From contig CAJUCK010000075.1 of assembly GCA_910585395.1 (NCBI GenBank), positions 1 to 10,515 of the forward strand: a stretch of DNA of 10,515 nt, read 5' to 3'. A model generated the notes under the pieces. The model did not search any database. It was not told the DNA's origin and saw only the letters and a program-made list of their open reading frames with translations. Of this stretch, positions 1-7,360 are shown piece after piece (position 1 is the stretch's first letter; each line of letters starts with the position of its first letter). A program made the position numbers and the translations under genes. This stretch comes from an uncultured Lachnospiraceae bacterium. GTDB taxonomy: Bacteria; Bacillota; Clostridia; Lachnospirales; Lachnospiraceae.

Positions 1-2522
1 GGGCAAGAGGAATTACAATTTTTTCAAAACAGGCAGTATTAAAATTTTCTGATACCATGATAACTTTGCTGGACACTCCAGGTCATGTGGATTTTTCGGC
101 AGAAATGGAGCGGACTCTGCAAGTCTTGGATTATGCTGTTTTACTTATCAGCGGTTCAGATGGTGTGCAGGGGCATACCCGGACACTCTGGCAGCTTTTG
201 AAAAAATACGGGATTCCAGTGTTTCTTTTTATCAATAAAATGGATCAGCCTGATACAGACAAAAAGCATTTAATGGAGGAATTGAAAGAAAAATTATCGG
301 AAAACTGTCTGGATTTCTCAGATACAGATACGGAGGAATTTCAGGAAAATGCAGCAGTATGCAGGGAAGACATATTGGACTATTATCTTTTACACGGCGA
401 GGTAACTTGGGAACAGCTTAAGGAGCTGATTTCCGAGAGAAATATATTTCCCTGTTTTTTTGGTTCAGCTTTGAAATGTATCGGGATAGAAGAATTTCTG
501 GGAGCGTTGGAAGTATTTACCAGACAGCCTGTTTATACAGAAGAATTTGGGGCAAAGATTTATAAGATTACCAGAGACAGCCAGGGAAACCGCCTGACAC
601 ATTTAAAGGTGACAGGGGGAAGCCTGAAAGTAAAAACTTCTCCAACAGGCACGCAGGACAAAATTAACCAGATTCGTATTTATTCTGGTGATAAGTTTGA
701 GACGGTTTTGGAGGCGGAAGCAGGGACTGTCTGTGCGGTGACAGGCCTGCAGGACACAAATTCAGGACAAGGACTTGGAAAGGAAAAAGATTCGCCATTG
801 CCGATTCTGCTTCCGGTGCTCACCTGCCAGGTATTGCTGCAGGATGGATGCGACATTGGAAAAATGCTGGATAATTTCCGCAGACTTCAGGAAGAAGAGC
901 CAGAGCTTCACTTTGTCTGGGATGAATCACTGCAGGAAATAAGAGTGCAGGTTATGGGAGAGATTCAGCTTGAAATTTTAAAGAGCCTGATTTGGGAACG
1001 TTTTGGAACAGAGGTTTCTTTTGGGAAAGGGGATATCCTGTACAAAGAAACCATTGCCCGCCCAGTGGAGGGAGTAGGGCATTACGAGCCGCTGCGGCAT
1101 TATGCCGAGGTTCATCTTTTGCTGGAGCCTGGGGAGCCAGGAAGCGGACTGCAGTTTGATACAACATGCAGTGAAGACGTGCTGGAACGCAATTGGCAGC
1201 GTCTGGTGCTGACACATTTGGAGGAGAAGGAGCATAAAGGGGTTCTGACAGGCGCAGCAGTCACAGATATGAAAATTACGCTGACTGCCGGGCGTGCTCA
1301 TTTGAAACATACCGAGGGTGGTGATTTCAGACAGGCGACTTACCGTGCTCTGCGCCAGGGATTGATGGAAGCAGAGTCTGTGCTTTTAGAACCGGTCTAT
1401 GCTTTTAGGCTGGAGATCCCAGAGCAGATGATTGGACGTGCCATGACAGATGTGGAGCGAATGCATGGAGTTTTCGAATTGCCGGATACACAGGGAGGGA
1501 CGGCAGTGCTCGTGGGAACTGCCCCCGCCTCTTTGATGCAGGAGTATCAGCAGGAAGTTCTTTTGTATACCAAAGGGAAAGGAAAATTGTTCTGCAGCCT
1601 GAAAGGCTATGAGCCTTGTCATAATGCGCAGGAAGTGATTTGTCAAAGAAATTATGAACCTACAAAAGATTTGGATAATTCTCCAGATTCTGTATTCTGC
1701 GCCCATGGAGCTGGATTTGTGGTGAAATGGAAGGAAGTAAAAGAACATATGCATGTGCAGACGCCTGCGCAGGTGCGCAGGATTCTGGAAGGAGCAGATG
1801 ATTCAGATTTCCAGGCGCAGGAATATGCACGGCCAGCCGGCAGGAACCAGGGACTGCCAGAACCAGATCTGCAGGAAGCTGCATGGATTGGGGAGGATGA
1901 GGTGGAAGCCATACTCTCCAAAACCTTTGATGCCAACAAGCATGGCAAGGGATCAGCAAGGAAAGGATATCACAAAAGAAAGCCGGGTAATAAGGAATAT
2001 ACAGCTTCTATAGCCCGGTCTTTTCAAATGCCGCAGAAAAAAGAGGAATATTTTCTGGTGGATGGGTATAATATGATTTTTGCATGGCAGGAATTGAAAG
2101 AGCTGGCGGAGAGAAATATAGACAGCGCCAGAGACAGGCTTTTGGATATTATGTGTAATTACCAGGGAATTGTAGTATTTGACGCTTACCGGGTGCAGCA
2201 GCATCAGACAGAAATTCTCGATTATCATAATATACATGTAGTATTTACGAAAGAGGCGGAGACGGCAGACCAGTATATTGAGAAATTTGCCCATAAACAT
2301 GCCAGAGAATATTATGTAAGAGTCGCCACTTCAGACGGATTAGAACAGATTATTATTAGAGGACAGGGCTGCGGCCTGGTTTCTGCCAAGGAATTACAGC
2401 AGGAAATTCAGTATCTCGAACGAGAAATGAAGGACGAGTTAAAGGAAGGACAGGGAAAAGGCAGATATTTTCTGGGGGATGCTATGTCAGAAGAAGTGAA
2501 GGAGCAGATTTTAAAAGAGTGA
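1..2522 (+). CDS. EF-G/Tet(M)-like translational GTPase fused to a C-terminal NYN (YacP/Rae1-like) ribonuclease domain, 5' partial
   Basis: The reading frame is open from the window edge (first full codon at 3) and the start lies upstream: the bases before the ATG at 57 encode ARGITIFSKQ, the switch I/G2 motif of translational GTPases, so 57 is not the start. Numbering from that ATG, G3 is DTPGHVDF (6-13), G4 is NKMD (60-63) and G5 is GSALK (136-140). The N-terminal P-loop is off the window. EF-G domain II-like sequence follows (about 160-245), then domains III (255-330), IV (331-445) and V (446-535). A linker with a strongly basic patch (627-646) leads to a NYN/PIN-like domain (664-785) with LVDGYN, VFDA, ETADQY and TSDG, giving candidate metal-binding acidic residues D669, D709, D738 and D760. 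The family relation to Tet(M)/EF-G and to B. subtilis Rae1, an A-site mRNA endonuclease, is clear. The joint role in rescuing or clearing ribosomes is inferred. It should be cytoplasmic and ribosome-associated. Tetracycline resistance is unlikely because the domain IV tip is not Tet(M)-like. Confidence 0.9.
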   Translation, partial: ARGITIFSKQAVLKFSDTMITLLDTPGHVDFSAEMERTLQVLDYAVLLISGSDGVQGHTRTLWQLLKKYGIPVFLFINKMDQPDTDKKHLMEELKEKLSENCLDFSDTDTEEFQENAAVCREDILDYYLLHGEVTWEQLKELISERNIFPCFFGSALKCIGIEEFLGALEVFTRQPVYTEEFGAKIYKITRDSQGNRLTHLKVTGGSLKVKTSPTGTQDKINQIRIYSGDKFETVLEAEAGTVCAVTGLQDTNSGQGLGKEKDSPLPILLPVLTCQVLLQDGCDIGKMLDNFRRLQEEEPELHFVWDESLQEIRVQVMGEIQLEILKSLIWERFGTEVSFGKGDILYKETIARPVEGVGHYEPLRHYAEVHLLLEPGEPGSGLQFDTTCSEDVLERNWQRLVLTHLEEKEHKGVLTGAAVTDMKITLTAGRAHLKHTEGGDFRQATYRALRQGLMEAESVLLEPVYAFRLEIPEQMIGRAMTDVERMHGVFELPDTQGGTAVLVGTAPASLMQEYQQEVLLYTKGKGKLFCSLKGYEPCHNAQEVICQRNYEPTKDLDNSPDSVFCAHGAGFVVKWKEVKEHMHVQTPAQVRRILEGADDSDFQAQEYARPAGRNQGLPEPDLQEAAWIGEDEVEAILSKTFDANKHGKGSARKGYHKRKPGNKEYTASIARSFQMPQKKEEYFLVDGYNMIFAWQELKELAERNIDSARDRLLDIMCNYQGIVVFDAYRVQQHQTEILDYHNIHVVFTKEAETADQYIEKFAHKHAREYYVRVATSDGLEQIIIRGQGCGLVSAKELQQEIQYLEREMKDELKEGQGKGRYFLGDAMSEEVKEQILKE

Positions 2523-2534
2523 GGTAAGACCATG
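2520..2534 (+). promoter_or_regulatory. Ribosome binding site overlapping the GTPase stop codon, for cobA-hemD
   Basis: The stop TGA (2520-2522) shares bases with the purine core GAGG (2521-2524), which sits 7 bases before the ATG at 2532. A ribosome terminating on the GTPase reading frame therefore ends on the initiation site of the next gene. This arrangement normally indicates translational coupling. No promoter-like sequence is needed or seen between the two genes. Confidence 0.75.
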
Positions 2535-4040
2535 GAAGGAAAAGTGTGGCTGGTAGGCGCAGGTCCAGGTGATCCAGGACTGTTTACTGTAAAAGGCAGA
2601 GATATTTTAGAACAGGCACAGGTGGTAGTTTATGACCGTCTGGTTGGGGAAGGAATTTTAAATCTCATTCCCAAACAGGCAGAAATCATAGATGCAGGGA
2701 AGCGTGCCGGGAACCATACGATGCCTCAGGAAAAAATTAATCAGATACTGCTTGAGAAAGCGATGGCAGGAAAACAGGTGGTGCGCCTAAAAGGAGGGGA
2801 TCCCTTTCTTTTTGGCAGAGGCGGTGAGGAGCTTGCGCTGCTGGCAGAACAAGGCGTTCCTTATGAGGTAGTGCCAGGAGTGACATCGGCATTGGCAGTT
2901 CCAGCATACTGTGGGATTCCAGTGACTCATCGTGACTTTGCCTCTTCAGTCCATGTAATTACCGGGCATAAAAAGGCGGGAGAAGAACTGCAGCTTGATT
3001 TTAAGTCATTGGCGCGCCTGTCTGGAACTCTGGTATTTCTGATGGGGGTTTCAGGGATTCCACAGATTTGCCAAGGACTGCTTGATGCCGGCATGGAACC
3101 TGAAATGCCGGCTGCAGTGCTGCAGAGAGGAACAGGCGCCGGGCAGAAAAAAATAATAACCAGTCTGGCATGTGTACAGAATCAGGTGAACGAACAGGGG
3201 GTGCAGACGCCGGCAATTTTTATGGTTGGCAGAGTCTGCGCTTTGGGAAATGAATTTGGCTGGTATGAACAGCTTCCTTTGTTTGGCAAAAAGATTCTGG
3301 TAACAAGGCCAAGAGAGCGGAGTGGAACTATAAGCCGAAAACTCCGGAATCTGGGGGCAGAGGTACTGGAGCTTTCAGCAATCCGTACAGAGCTGATAGA
3401 AAATAACCAAAGGCTTACAGAGGAATTGGAAAGGCTTTCTGAATATCAGTATCTGGTATTTACTTCTCCGGCGGGAGTAAATCTGTTTTTCCAGGAACTT
3501 CAAAATCAAAAGAAGGATATCCGGGCTATTGGAACAGCCCAAATTGCAGCCATTGGAACAGGAACCAGAAAAGAGCTGGAAAACCGGGGGCTGGTTTGTG
3601 CGTTAATGCCAGAGATTTACGATGGAAAACATTTGGGAATTCTGTTAGGAGAAACTTGCCAGGAAGGGGAGAAGCTTTTAATCCCAAGGGCTGAAAAGGG
3701 AAATTCACAGATAATAGAAGAGATAGAAAAGCGGGTTTCTGTGGAAATCACAGATTTGCCTGTTTACAGAACTGTTTATGAAAAACTCAATGAAAAAATA
3801 GATGTGAAAGGGCAGATGGAGCAGGGGCAGATTCACATGGCGGTATTTACCAGTGTTTCCACAGTCCGGGGGTTTGCAGCAGCGGTTCAGGGTCTGGATT
3901 ACAGTCTGGTACGTGGAGTGTGCATCGGAGCGCAGACCCAGGCAGCAGCAAAAGCGCTTGGCATGCAGACATGGGTGGCAGAGAAGGCTGATCTGGACAG
4001 TCTGGTGGAAACCTGCGTATCAGTCAGTAGGAAATTTTAA
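2532..4040 (+). CDS. cobA-hemD: Bifunctional uroporphyrinogen-III C-methyltransferase / uroporphyrinogen-III synthase
   Basis: This 502-residue cytoplasmic fusion carries two consecutive steps of tetrapyrrole synthesis. Residues 1-248 are the SAM-dependent methyltransferase (SUMT/CobA), which methylates uroporphyrinogen III at C-2 and C-7 to give precorrin-2. Its signatures are VGAGPGDPG (8-16), VRLKGGDPFLFGRGGEE (84-100) and VPGVTSA (114-120). Residues 252-502 are uroporphyrinogen III synthase (HemD), which cyclises hydroxymethylbilane with inversion of ring D. It begins KKILVTRPRERSG and shows FTSPAGV (310-316), AIGTGT (340-345), FTSVSTVRGF (439-448) and CIGAQTQAAAKALG (464-477). Fusion of the two domains is common in Clostridia and commits the route to sirohaem or cobalamin. 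The gene begins 9 bases after the GTPase and is followed 19 bases later by hemB, so it is probably co-transcribed with both. Both halves look complete. Confidence 0.95.
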   Translation: MEGKVWLVGAGPGDPGLFTVKGRDILEQAQVVVYDRLVGEGILNLIPKQAEIIDAGKRAGNHTMPQEKINQILLEKAMAGKQVVRLKGGDPFLFGRGGEELALLAEQGVPYEVVPGVTSALAVPAYCGIPVTHRDFASSVHVITGHKKAGEELQLDFKSLARLSGTLVFLMGVSGIPQICQGLLDAGMEPEMPAAVLQRGTGAGQKKIITSLACVQNQVNEQGVQTPAIFMVGRVCALGNEFGWYEQLPLFGKKILVTRPRERSGTISRKLRNLGAEVLELSAIRTELIENNQRLTEELERLSEYQYLVFTSPAGVNLFFQELQNQKKDIRAIGTAQIAAIGTGTRKELENRGLVCALMPEIYDGKHLGILLGETCQEGEKLLIPRAEKGNSQIIEEIEKRVSVEITDLPVYRTVYEKLNEKIDVKGQMEQGQIHMAVFTSVSTVRGFAAAVQGLDYSLVRGVCIGAQTQAAAKALGMQTWVAEKADLDSLVETCVSVSRKF

Positions 4041-4044
4041 AATC

Positions 4045-4062
4045 AGGAGGCAGACAGATATG
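4045..4062 (+). promoter_or_regulatory. Ribosome binding site fixing the hemB start
   Basis: A perfect AGGAGG (4045-4050) stands 9 bases before the ATG at 4060. The same frame is open back to an ATG at 3853, but that longer version would lie inside the cobA-hemD coding region, has no comparable site, and would add a 69-residue arginine-rich stretch foreign to the HemB family. The start at 4060 is therefore chosen. Confidence 0.9.
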
Positions 4063-5043
4063 GAATTAATCAGCAGGCCGCGGCGGCTTCGCCAAAATGC
4101 AGCATTAAGGAAAATGGTGCGGGAAACAAGAATGGATAAATCTTCTCTGGTCTATCCGTTATTTGTGACAGAAGGAAGCAATCTCAAAGAAGAGATTACT
4201 TCCATGCCGGGACAATACCGTTACAGTGTGGACCGGATGGAAGAAAAGCTTACAAAGCTGTATGATACAGGGGTGAGTTCTGTTATGTTCTTTGGGATTC
4301 CGGCGCAGAAAGATGAAGTGGGAAGCAGCGCTTATGCCAGTGATGGAATTGTCCAGAAAGCATTCCGTAAAGCAAAAGAAGTATGCCCTGATCTGTATTT
4401 GATCGGAGATGTGTGTCTGTGTGAATATACATCCCATGGACATTGCGGAATACTGCAGGGAGAAACGGTAGATAATGACAAAACACTGAAACTGCTGGCA
4501 GAGACAGCCCTGTCTCAGGTACAGGCAGGGGCAGACATGGTGGCGCCTTCAGATATGATGGATGGCAGGGTGCTTGCCATCCGCAGGAAACTGGATAAAT
4601 ATGGATATGTAAATACTCCGATTATGTCCTATGCCGTCAAATTTGCGTCTTCTTTTTATGGTCCGTTTCGGGATGCGGCAGGTTCAGCGCCGTCCTTTGG
4701 AGACCGGAAATCCTATCAGATGGATTATCACAACCGCAGAGAAGCATGGAAAGAAGCTATGCTGGATGTGGAAGAGGGGGCAGACATTATTATGGTCAAG
4801 CCTGCCATGGCATACGGTGATTTGATCCGGGAAGTGAAGGAAAGCATACATATTCCAGTGGCCTCTTATTCTGTCAGCGGGGAATATGCCATGGTAAAGG
4901 CGGCGGCACAGGCAGGATTTGTGGATGAGACCAGTATTCTGTGCGAGATGGCAGTCAGCGCTTACCGTGCAGGGACAGATATTTACATCAGCTATTTTGC
5001 AGAAGAATTGGCGAAATGCATGGAGCAGGGGATAATAGGCTGA
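4060..5043 (+). CDS. hemB: Porphobilinogen synthase (delta-aminolevulinic acid dehydratase)
   Basis: This 327-residue enzyme, the usual length for bacterial HemB, condenses two 5-aminolevulinate molecules to porphobilinogen in the cytoplasm. The N-terminus RPRRLRQNAALRKMVRET matches the family's opening arm. The metal-binding segment DVCLCEYTSHGHCG carries three cysteines (C119, C121, C129), which marks the zinc-dependent type rather than the aspartate/magnesium type. The two Schiff-base lysines are K194 in SYAVKFASSFYGPFRDA and K247 in IIMVKPAMAYGD. PVASYSVSGEYAM (266-278) is the conserved C-terminal substrate-site stretch. Its product feeds HemC, which is not in this window, before HemD. 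The gene sits 19 bases after cobA-hemD and 31 bases before hemL and is very probably in the same operon. Confidence 0.97.
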   Translation: MELISRPRRLRQNAALRKMVRETRMDKSSLVYPLFVTEGSNLKEEITSMPGQYRYSVDRMEEKLTKLYDTGVSSVMFFGIPAQKDEVGSSAYASDGIVQKAFRKAKEVCPDLYLIGDVCLCEYTSHGHCGILQGETVDNDKTLKLLAETALSQVQAGADMVAPSDMMDGRVLAIRRKLDKYGYVNTPIMSYAVKFASSFYGPFRDAAGSAPSFGDRKSYQMDYHNRREAWKEAMLDVEEGADIIMVKPAMAYGDLIREVKESIHIPVASYSVSGEYAMVKAAAQAGFVDETSILCEMAVSAYRAGTDIYISYFAEELAKCMEQGIIG

Positions 5044-5057
5044 GTTGTACAGATATT

Positions 5058-5077
5058 GGAGAGGATGAGTAAAAATG
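5058..5077 (+). promoter_or_regulatory. Ribosome binding site of hemL
   Basis: GGAGAGGA (5058-5065) lies 9 bases before the ATG at 5075. The 31-base gap after hemB holds nothing else recognisable: no hairpin with a T run and no promoter. This supports co-transcription. Confidence 0.8.
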
Positions 5078-6358
5078 ACGAGATCAGAAAGATTATTTGA
5101 GGAAGCCGTGCAGGTGATTCCGGGCGGAGTTAATTCACCAGTGCGTGCGTTCCATTCCATAGGAGGAACACCCAGGTTTATCAAACGTGCCAAGGGGGCC
5201 TGTATGTATGATGAGGATGACAACTGTTATATTGATTTTGTGGGTTCCTGGGGACCTATGATTCTGGGACACAGTCACAAAGCAGTGGTGGATGCTGTGA
5301 TAGAAACATGCCAAAAGGGGTTAAGCTTTGGAGCAGCGACAGCCATAGAGGTTCAAATGGCGGAACTGGTCTGCAGCATGGTTCCGTCCATAGAAATGGT
5401 GCGTATGGTTAATTCCGGCACGGAGGCAGTGATGAGTGCTGTACGGGTGGCAAGAGGATTTACTGGCAGAGATAAAATTATTAAATTTACAGGCTGCTAT
5501 CATGGGCATTCAGATGGACTGCTGGTACAGGCGGGTTCCGGCGTAATGACAGCAGGGGTGCCAGACAGCCTTGGGGTGCCGGCAGGATACACCAAAGACA
5601 CATTGTCGGCAGAGTACAATCATCTCGACAGTGTGGAAGGCCATTTCCGGCGGTGCGGGGAAGAGATTGCAGCAGTGATTGTGGAACCAGTGGCCGCCAA
5701 CATGGGAGTAGTGCCTCCAATTCCAGGTTTTCTGGAAGGTCTTCGGAAACTCTGTGATAATTATGGAGCGCTGCTGATTTTTGATGAAGTGATCACTGGA
5801 TTTCGCCTGGCCCCAGGCGGGGCTCAGGAATATTATGGTGTTATGCCGGATCTTACTACCCTTGGAAAAATCATTGGCGGCGGAATGCCTGTGGGGGCTT
5901 ATGGGGGCAGAAGGGAGATTATGGAATTGGCAGCTCCCTTGGGAGGTGTCTATCAGGCGGGCACGTTAAGTGGGAACCCAGTTGCTATGGCGGCTGGAAT
6001 AGCGCAGCTTACCCTGCTGAAAGAGCACCCGGAATATTATCAGGTTCTGAATGAAAAAGGAGACTGGTTCTATGGGCAGATGGAAGAACTGGTGAGAAAG
6101 AAACACCTGCCCTGTCAGGTCAGCCACGAGGGCTCTCTGGGCTGCTTATACTTTACCAGGGAGAAAGTTATGGATTACCAGAGCGCCAAAACTTCTGATA
6201 CGGAAGCGTTTAAGGCATACTTCAATTATATGTTGGGTCAGGGGATTTACCTTGCACCGTCACAATTTGAGGCCATGTTCCTGTCCCTGGCGCACACAGA
6301 AGAAATGCTGAGAAATGTTTTCCAGAGCATGCTTACTTTTTTCTTACAAAAAGTTTAA
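5075..6358 (+). CDS. hemL: Glutamate-1-semialdehyde 2,1-aminomutase
   Basis: This 427-residue class III aminotransferase-fold enzyme converts glutamate-1-semialdehyde to 5-aminolevulinate using pyridoxal/pyridoxamine phosphate. The opening LFEEAVQVIPGGVNSPVRAF is characteristic of HemL rather than of other class III aminotransferases. NSGTEAVMSAVRVAR (113-127), CYHGHSDGLL (141-150), FDEVITGFR (236-244, with D237 expected to contact the cofactor ring nitrogen), TTLGKIIGGGMPVGAYGG (261-278, with K265 as the cofactor lysine) and GTLSGNP (296-302) are all present. The length matches the family (about 430). With HemA, not seen here, it forms the C5 route, which starts from glutamyl-tRNA. The gene ends this cluster; the next gene begins 99 bases on and has its own candidate promoter. 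Confidence 0.97.
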   Translation: MTRSERLFEEAVQVIPGGVNSPVRAFHSIGGTPRFIKRAKGACMYDEDDNCYIDFVGSWGPMILGHSHKAVVDAVIETCQKGLSFGAATAIEVQMAELVCSMVPSIEMVRMVNSGTEAVMSAVRVARGFTGRDKIIKFTGCYHGHSDGLLVQAGSGVMTAGVPDSLGVPAGYTKDTLSAEYNHLDSVEGHFRRCGEEIAAVIVEPVAANMGVVPPIPGFLEGLRKLCDNYGALLIFDEVITGFRLAPGGAQEYYGVMPDLTTLGKIIGGGMPVGAYGGRREIMELAAPLGGVYQAGTLSGNPVAMAAGIAQLTLLKEHPEYYQVLNEKGDWFYGQMEELVRKKHLPCQVSHEGSLGCLYFTREKVMDYQSAKTSDTEAFKAYFNYMLGQGIYLAPSQFEAMFLSLAHTEEMLRNVFQSMLTFFLQKV

Positions 6359-6368
6359 AGAAATTTAA

Positions 6369-6396
6369 TTTATTTTATTGGAAAAAGGTGTATACT
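6369..6396 (+). promoter_or_regulatory. Candidate SigA-type promoter for the amidase gene
   Basis: TATACT at 6391-6396 is a good -10 element (5 of 6 to consensus). The best -35 at proper spacing is only TTTATT (6369-6374, 16 bp spacer), in a very AT-rich stretch (6359-6380) that could help as an UP-like element. Transcription would start near 6403, about 55 bases before the GTG start. The weak -35 keeps the confidence low, and read-through from hemL is an alternative because no convincing terminator follows hemL. Confidence 0.45.
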
Positions 6397-6445
6397 GTAA
6401 CTGATAAAAGTCGGAAATGATTTCAGGGGACCAGCACCAAAGAAC

Positions 6446-6460
6446 GGAGAGATTACAGTG
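6446..6460 (+). promoter_or_regulatory. Ribosome binding site supporting a GTG start for the amidase
   Basis: GGAGAG (6446-6451) sits 6 bases before the GTG at 6458. The first in-frame ATG is 26 codons further on and has no purine-rich site at this spacing. Starting there would also remove most of the basic cytoplasmic segment before the membrane helix. GTG is therefore preferred. Confidence 0.75.
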
Positions 6461-7237
6461 ACCAGTGAAGAGAGAAGACGCCGGGAAGCATATCTGGCAA
6501 GAAAACAGCGCAGAAAAAGACAAAGAACGATTCAGATGATCCGAAGGGGTGTTCTGTCGTGTCTGGGAGTACTGCTGATTTTATTTGTCATGACCAAAAT
6601 ATTTCAGAAGGACGACAGCCCAAATGCAGTTCAGGCAGAGAAAAGCACACCGAAAGTACAGAGCGCACAGATGAAGAACAAGGAAGAGTTTCAGCAGAAA
6701 GTTATCGAAAAAGCACCAGATTTTCAGGTAGATCTGCTGACGCCTAATCCCTATTCCAGACCACAGACAGCGCTGGAAAAGGTAAAAGGAATTGTGGTTC
6801 ATTATACGGCGAATCCGGGAACGACAGCAGCTCAGAACCGCAGCTATTTTGAAGGATTAAAGGACATGCAGAAGACAAAGGCAAGCAGTCATTTTGTTGT
6901 TGGCTTAGAAGGAGAGATTGTGCAGTGCATACCCAGCTCTGAGATGTCCTATGCGTCCAATGACCGGAACGTGGACACACTGTCTATTGAGTGCTGCCAC
7001 AAAGATGAAACGGGGCAGTTTACACAAGAGACTTATGATGCTCTGGTAGAATTGACGGCATGGCTTTGTGGAAAGTTTAATCTGCCTGTGGAGAGTGTAA
7101 TCCGCCATTATGATGTGACGGGTAAGGAGTGCCCTGTTTATTATGTGAAAAATGAGGATGCTTGGAAGAAATTTAAAGAGGATGTGCAGAAGTATCTGGA
7201 TACCAATGGAACGGAGAAGAAAGAGGATGCGCCTTAA
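6458..7237 (+). CDS. Membrane-anchored N-acetylmuramoyl-L-alanine amidase (Amidase_2 / T7 lysozyme fold)
   Basis: This 259-residue protein should cut the bond between N-acetylmuramic acid and L-alanine in peptidoglycan. Residues 1-30 are very rich in Arg/Lys and should remain in the cytoplasm. Residues 31-49 form one hydrophobic helix (GVLSCLGVLLILFVMTKIF) without a clear signal-peptidase site, so it is probably an anchored protein with the enzyme outside. A polar spacer (50-107) leads to the Amidase_2 domain (about 108-246). Predicted zinc ligands are H115 (VVHYTAN), H217 (RHYDV) and C225 (GKECP), with K223 at the catalytic lysine position. The H217/K223/C225 spacing equals that of T7 lysozyme H122/K128/C130. 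The position equivalent to T7 Tyr46 appears to be serine (SSHF, 143-146). It stands alone between a candidate promoter and a strong terminator. Its role (wall remodelling, cell separation or spore-related lysis) cannot be settled from sequence. Confidence 0.9.
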   Translation: MTSEERRRREAYLARKQRRKRQRTIQMIRRGVLSCLGVLLILFVMTKIFQKDDSPNAVQAEKSTPKVQSAQMKNKEEFQQKVIEKAPDFQVDLLTPNPYSRPQTALEKVKGIVVHYTANPGTTAAQNRSYFEGLKDMQKTKASSHFVVGLEGEIVQCIPSSEMSYASNDRNVDTLSIECCHKDETGQFTQETYDALVELTAWLCGKFNLPVESVIRHYDVTGKECPVYYVKNEDAWKKFKEDVQKYLDTNGTEKKEDAP

Positions 7238-7269
7238 GCAGGACGCAGACTTACAGCATTATTTAAATG

Positions 7270-7324
7270 AAAATGGAAGAACTGGCAGAGCTTTGCGGCG
7301 GGCTCTGGTCGGTTCTTCTATTTT
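7270..7324 (+). terminator. Intrinsic terminator downstream of the amidase gene
   Basis: The left arm 7270-7291 pairs with 7302-7324 around a 10-base loop (7292-7301), giving about 22 base pairs with one bulged G (7308). The top of the stem is CAGAGC/GCTCTG, and the base is an A run facing the closing TTCTTCTATTTT tract. Three positions (7275/7319, 7283/7311, 7285/7309) pair only as G-U in plus-strand RNA and would be A-C mismatches in minus-strand RNA, so the signal reads on the plus strand. It begins 32 bases after the amidase stop. The terminal T tract is interrupted, which lowers certainty slightly. Confidence 0.75.
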
Positions 7325-7331
7325 ACTGCTA

Positions 7332-7360
7332 TTGCCAAAACATAAATTATGAAGTACAAT
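7332..7360 (+). promoter_or_regulatory. SigA/sigma-70-type promoter for the methyltransferase and GGDEF-EAL genes
   Basis: TTGCCA (7332-7337) and TACAAT (7355-7360) are separated by exactly 17 bp, and each matches the consensus in 5 of 6 positions. The predicted start is near A7367, giving a leader of about 52 bases before the ATG at 7419. The promoter begins 7 bases after the amidase terminator, so the two transcription units look cleanly separated. The leader contains a short hairpin (TGTGGG 7387-7392 with TCCACA 7399-7404) of unknown meaning. Confidence 0.75.

Noticed and set aside
1..2522. Tetracycline resistance (ribosomal protection) gene
   Set aside because: The GTPase body is related, but the domain IV loop lacks the Tet(M) signature and the C-terminal nuclease is foreign to resistance proteins.
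3853..4059. Longer N-terminus for HemB starting at 3853
   Set aside because: It would overlap the HemD coding region by about 190 bases and adds a non-family arginine-rich stretch. A perfect AGGAGG supports 4060.
4684..5223. 179-codon open frame on the minus strand
   Set aside because: It lies wholly opposite hemB and hemL, which are certain. It has no recognisable domain or promoter, and its composition is that of a reverse-frame shadow.
6335..6354. Inverted repeat ACTTTTT/AAAAAGT at the end of hemL as a terminator
   Set aside because: The stem is 7 bp and almost all A-T, lies inside the coding region and has no T run after it. I do not think it terminates.
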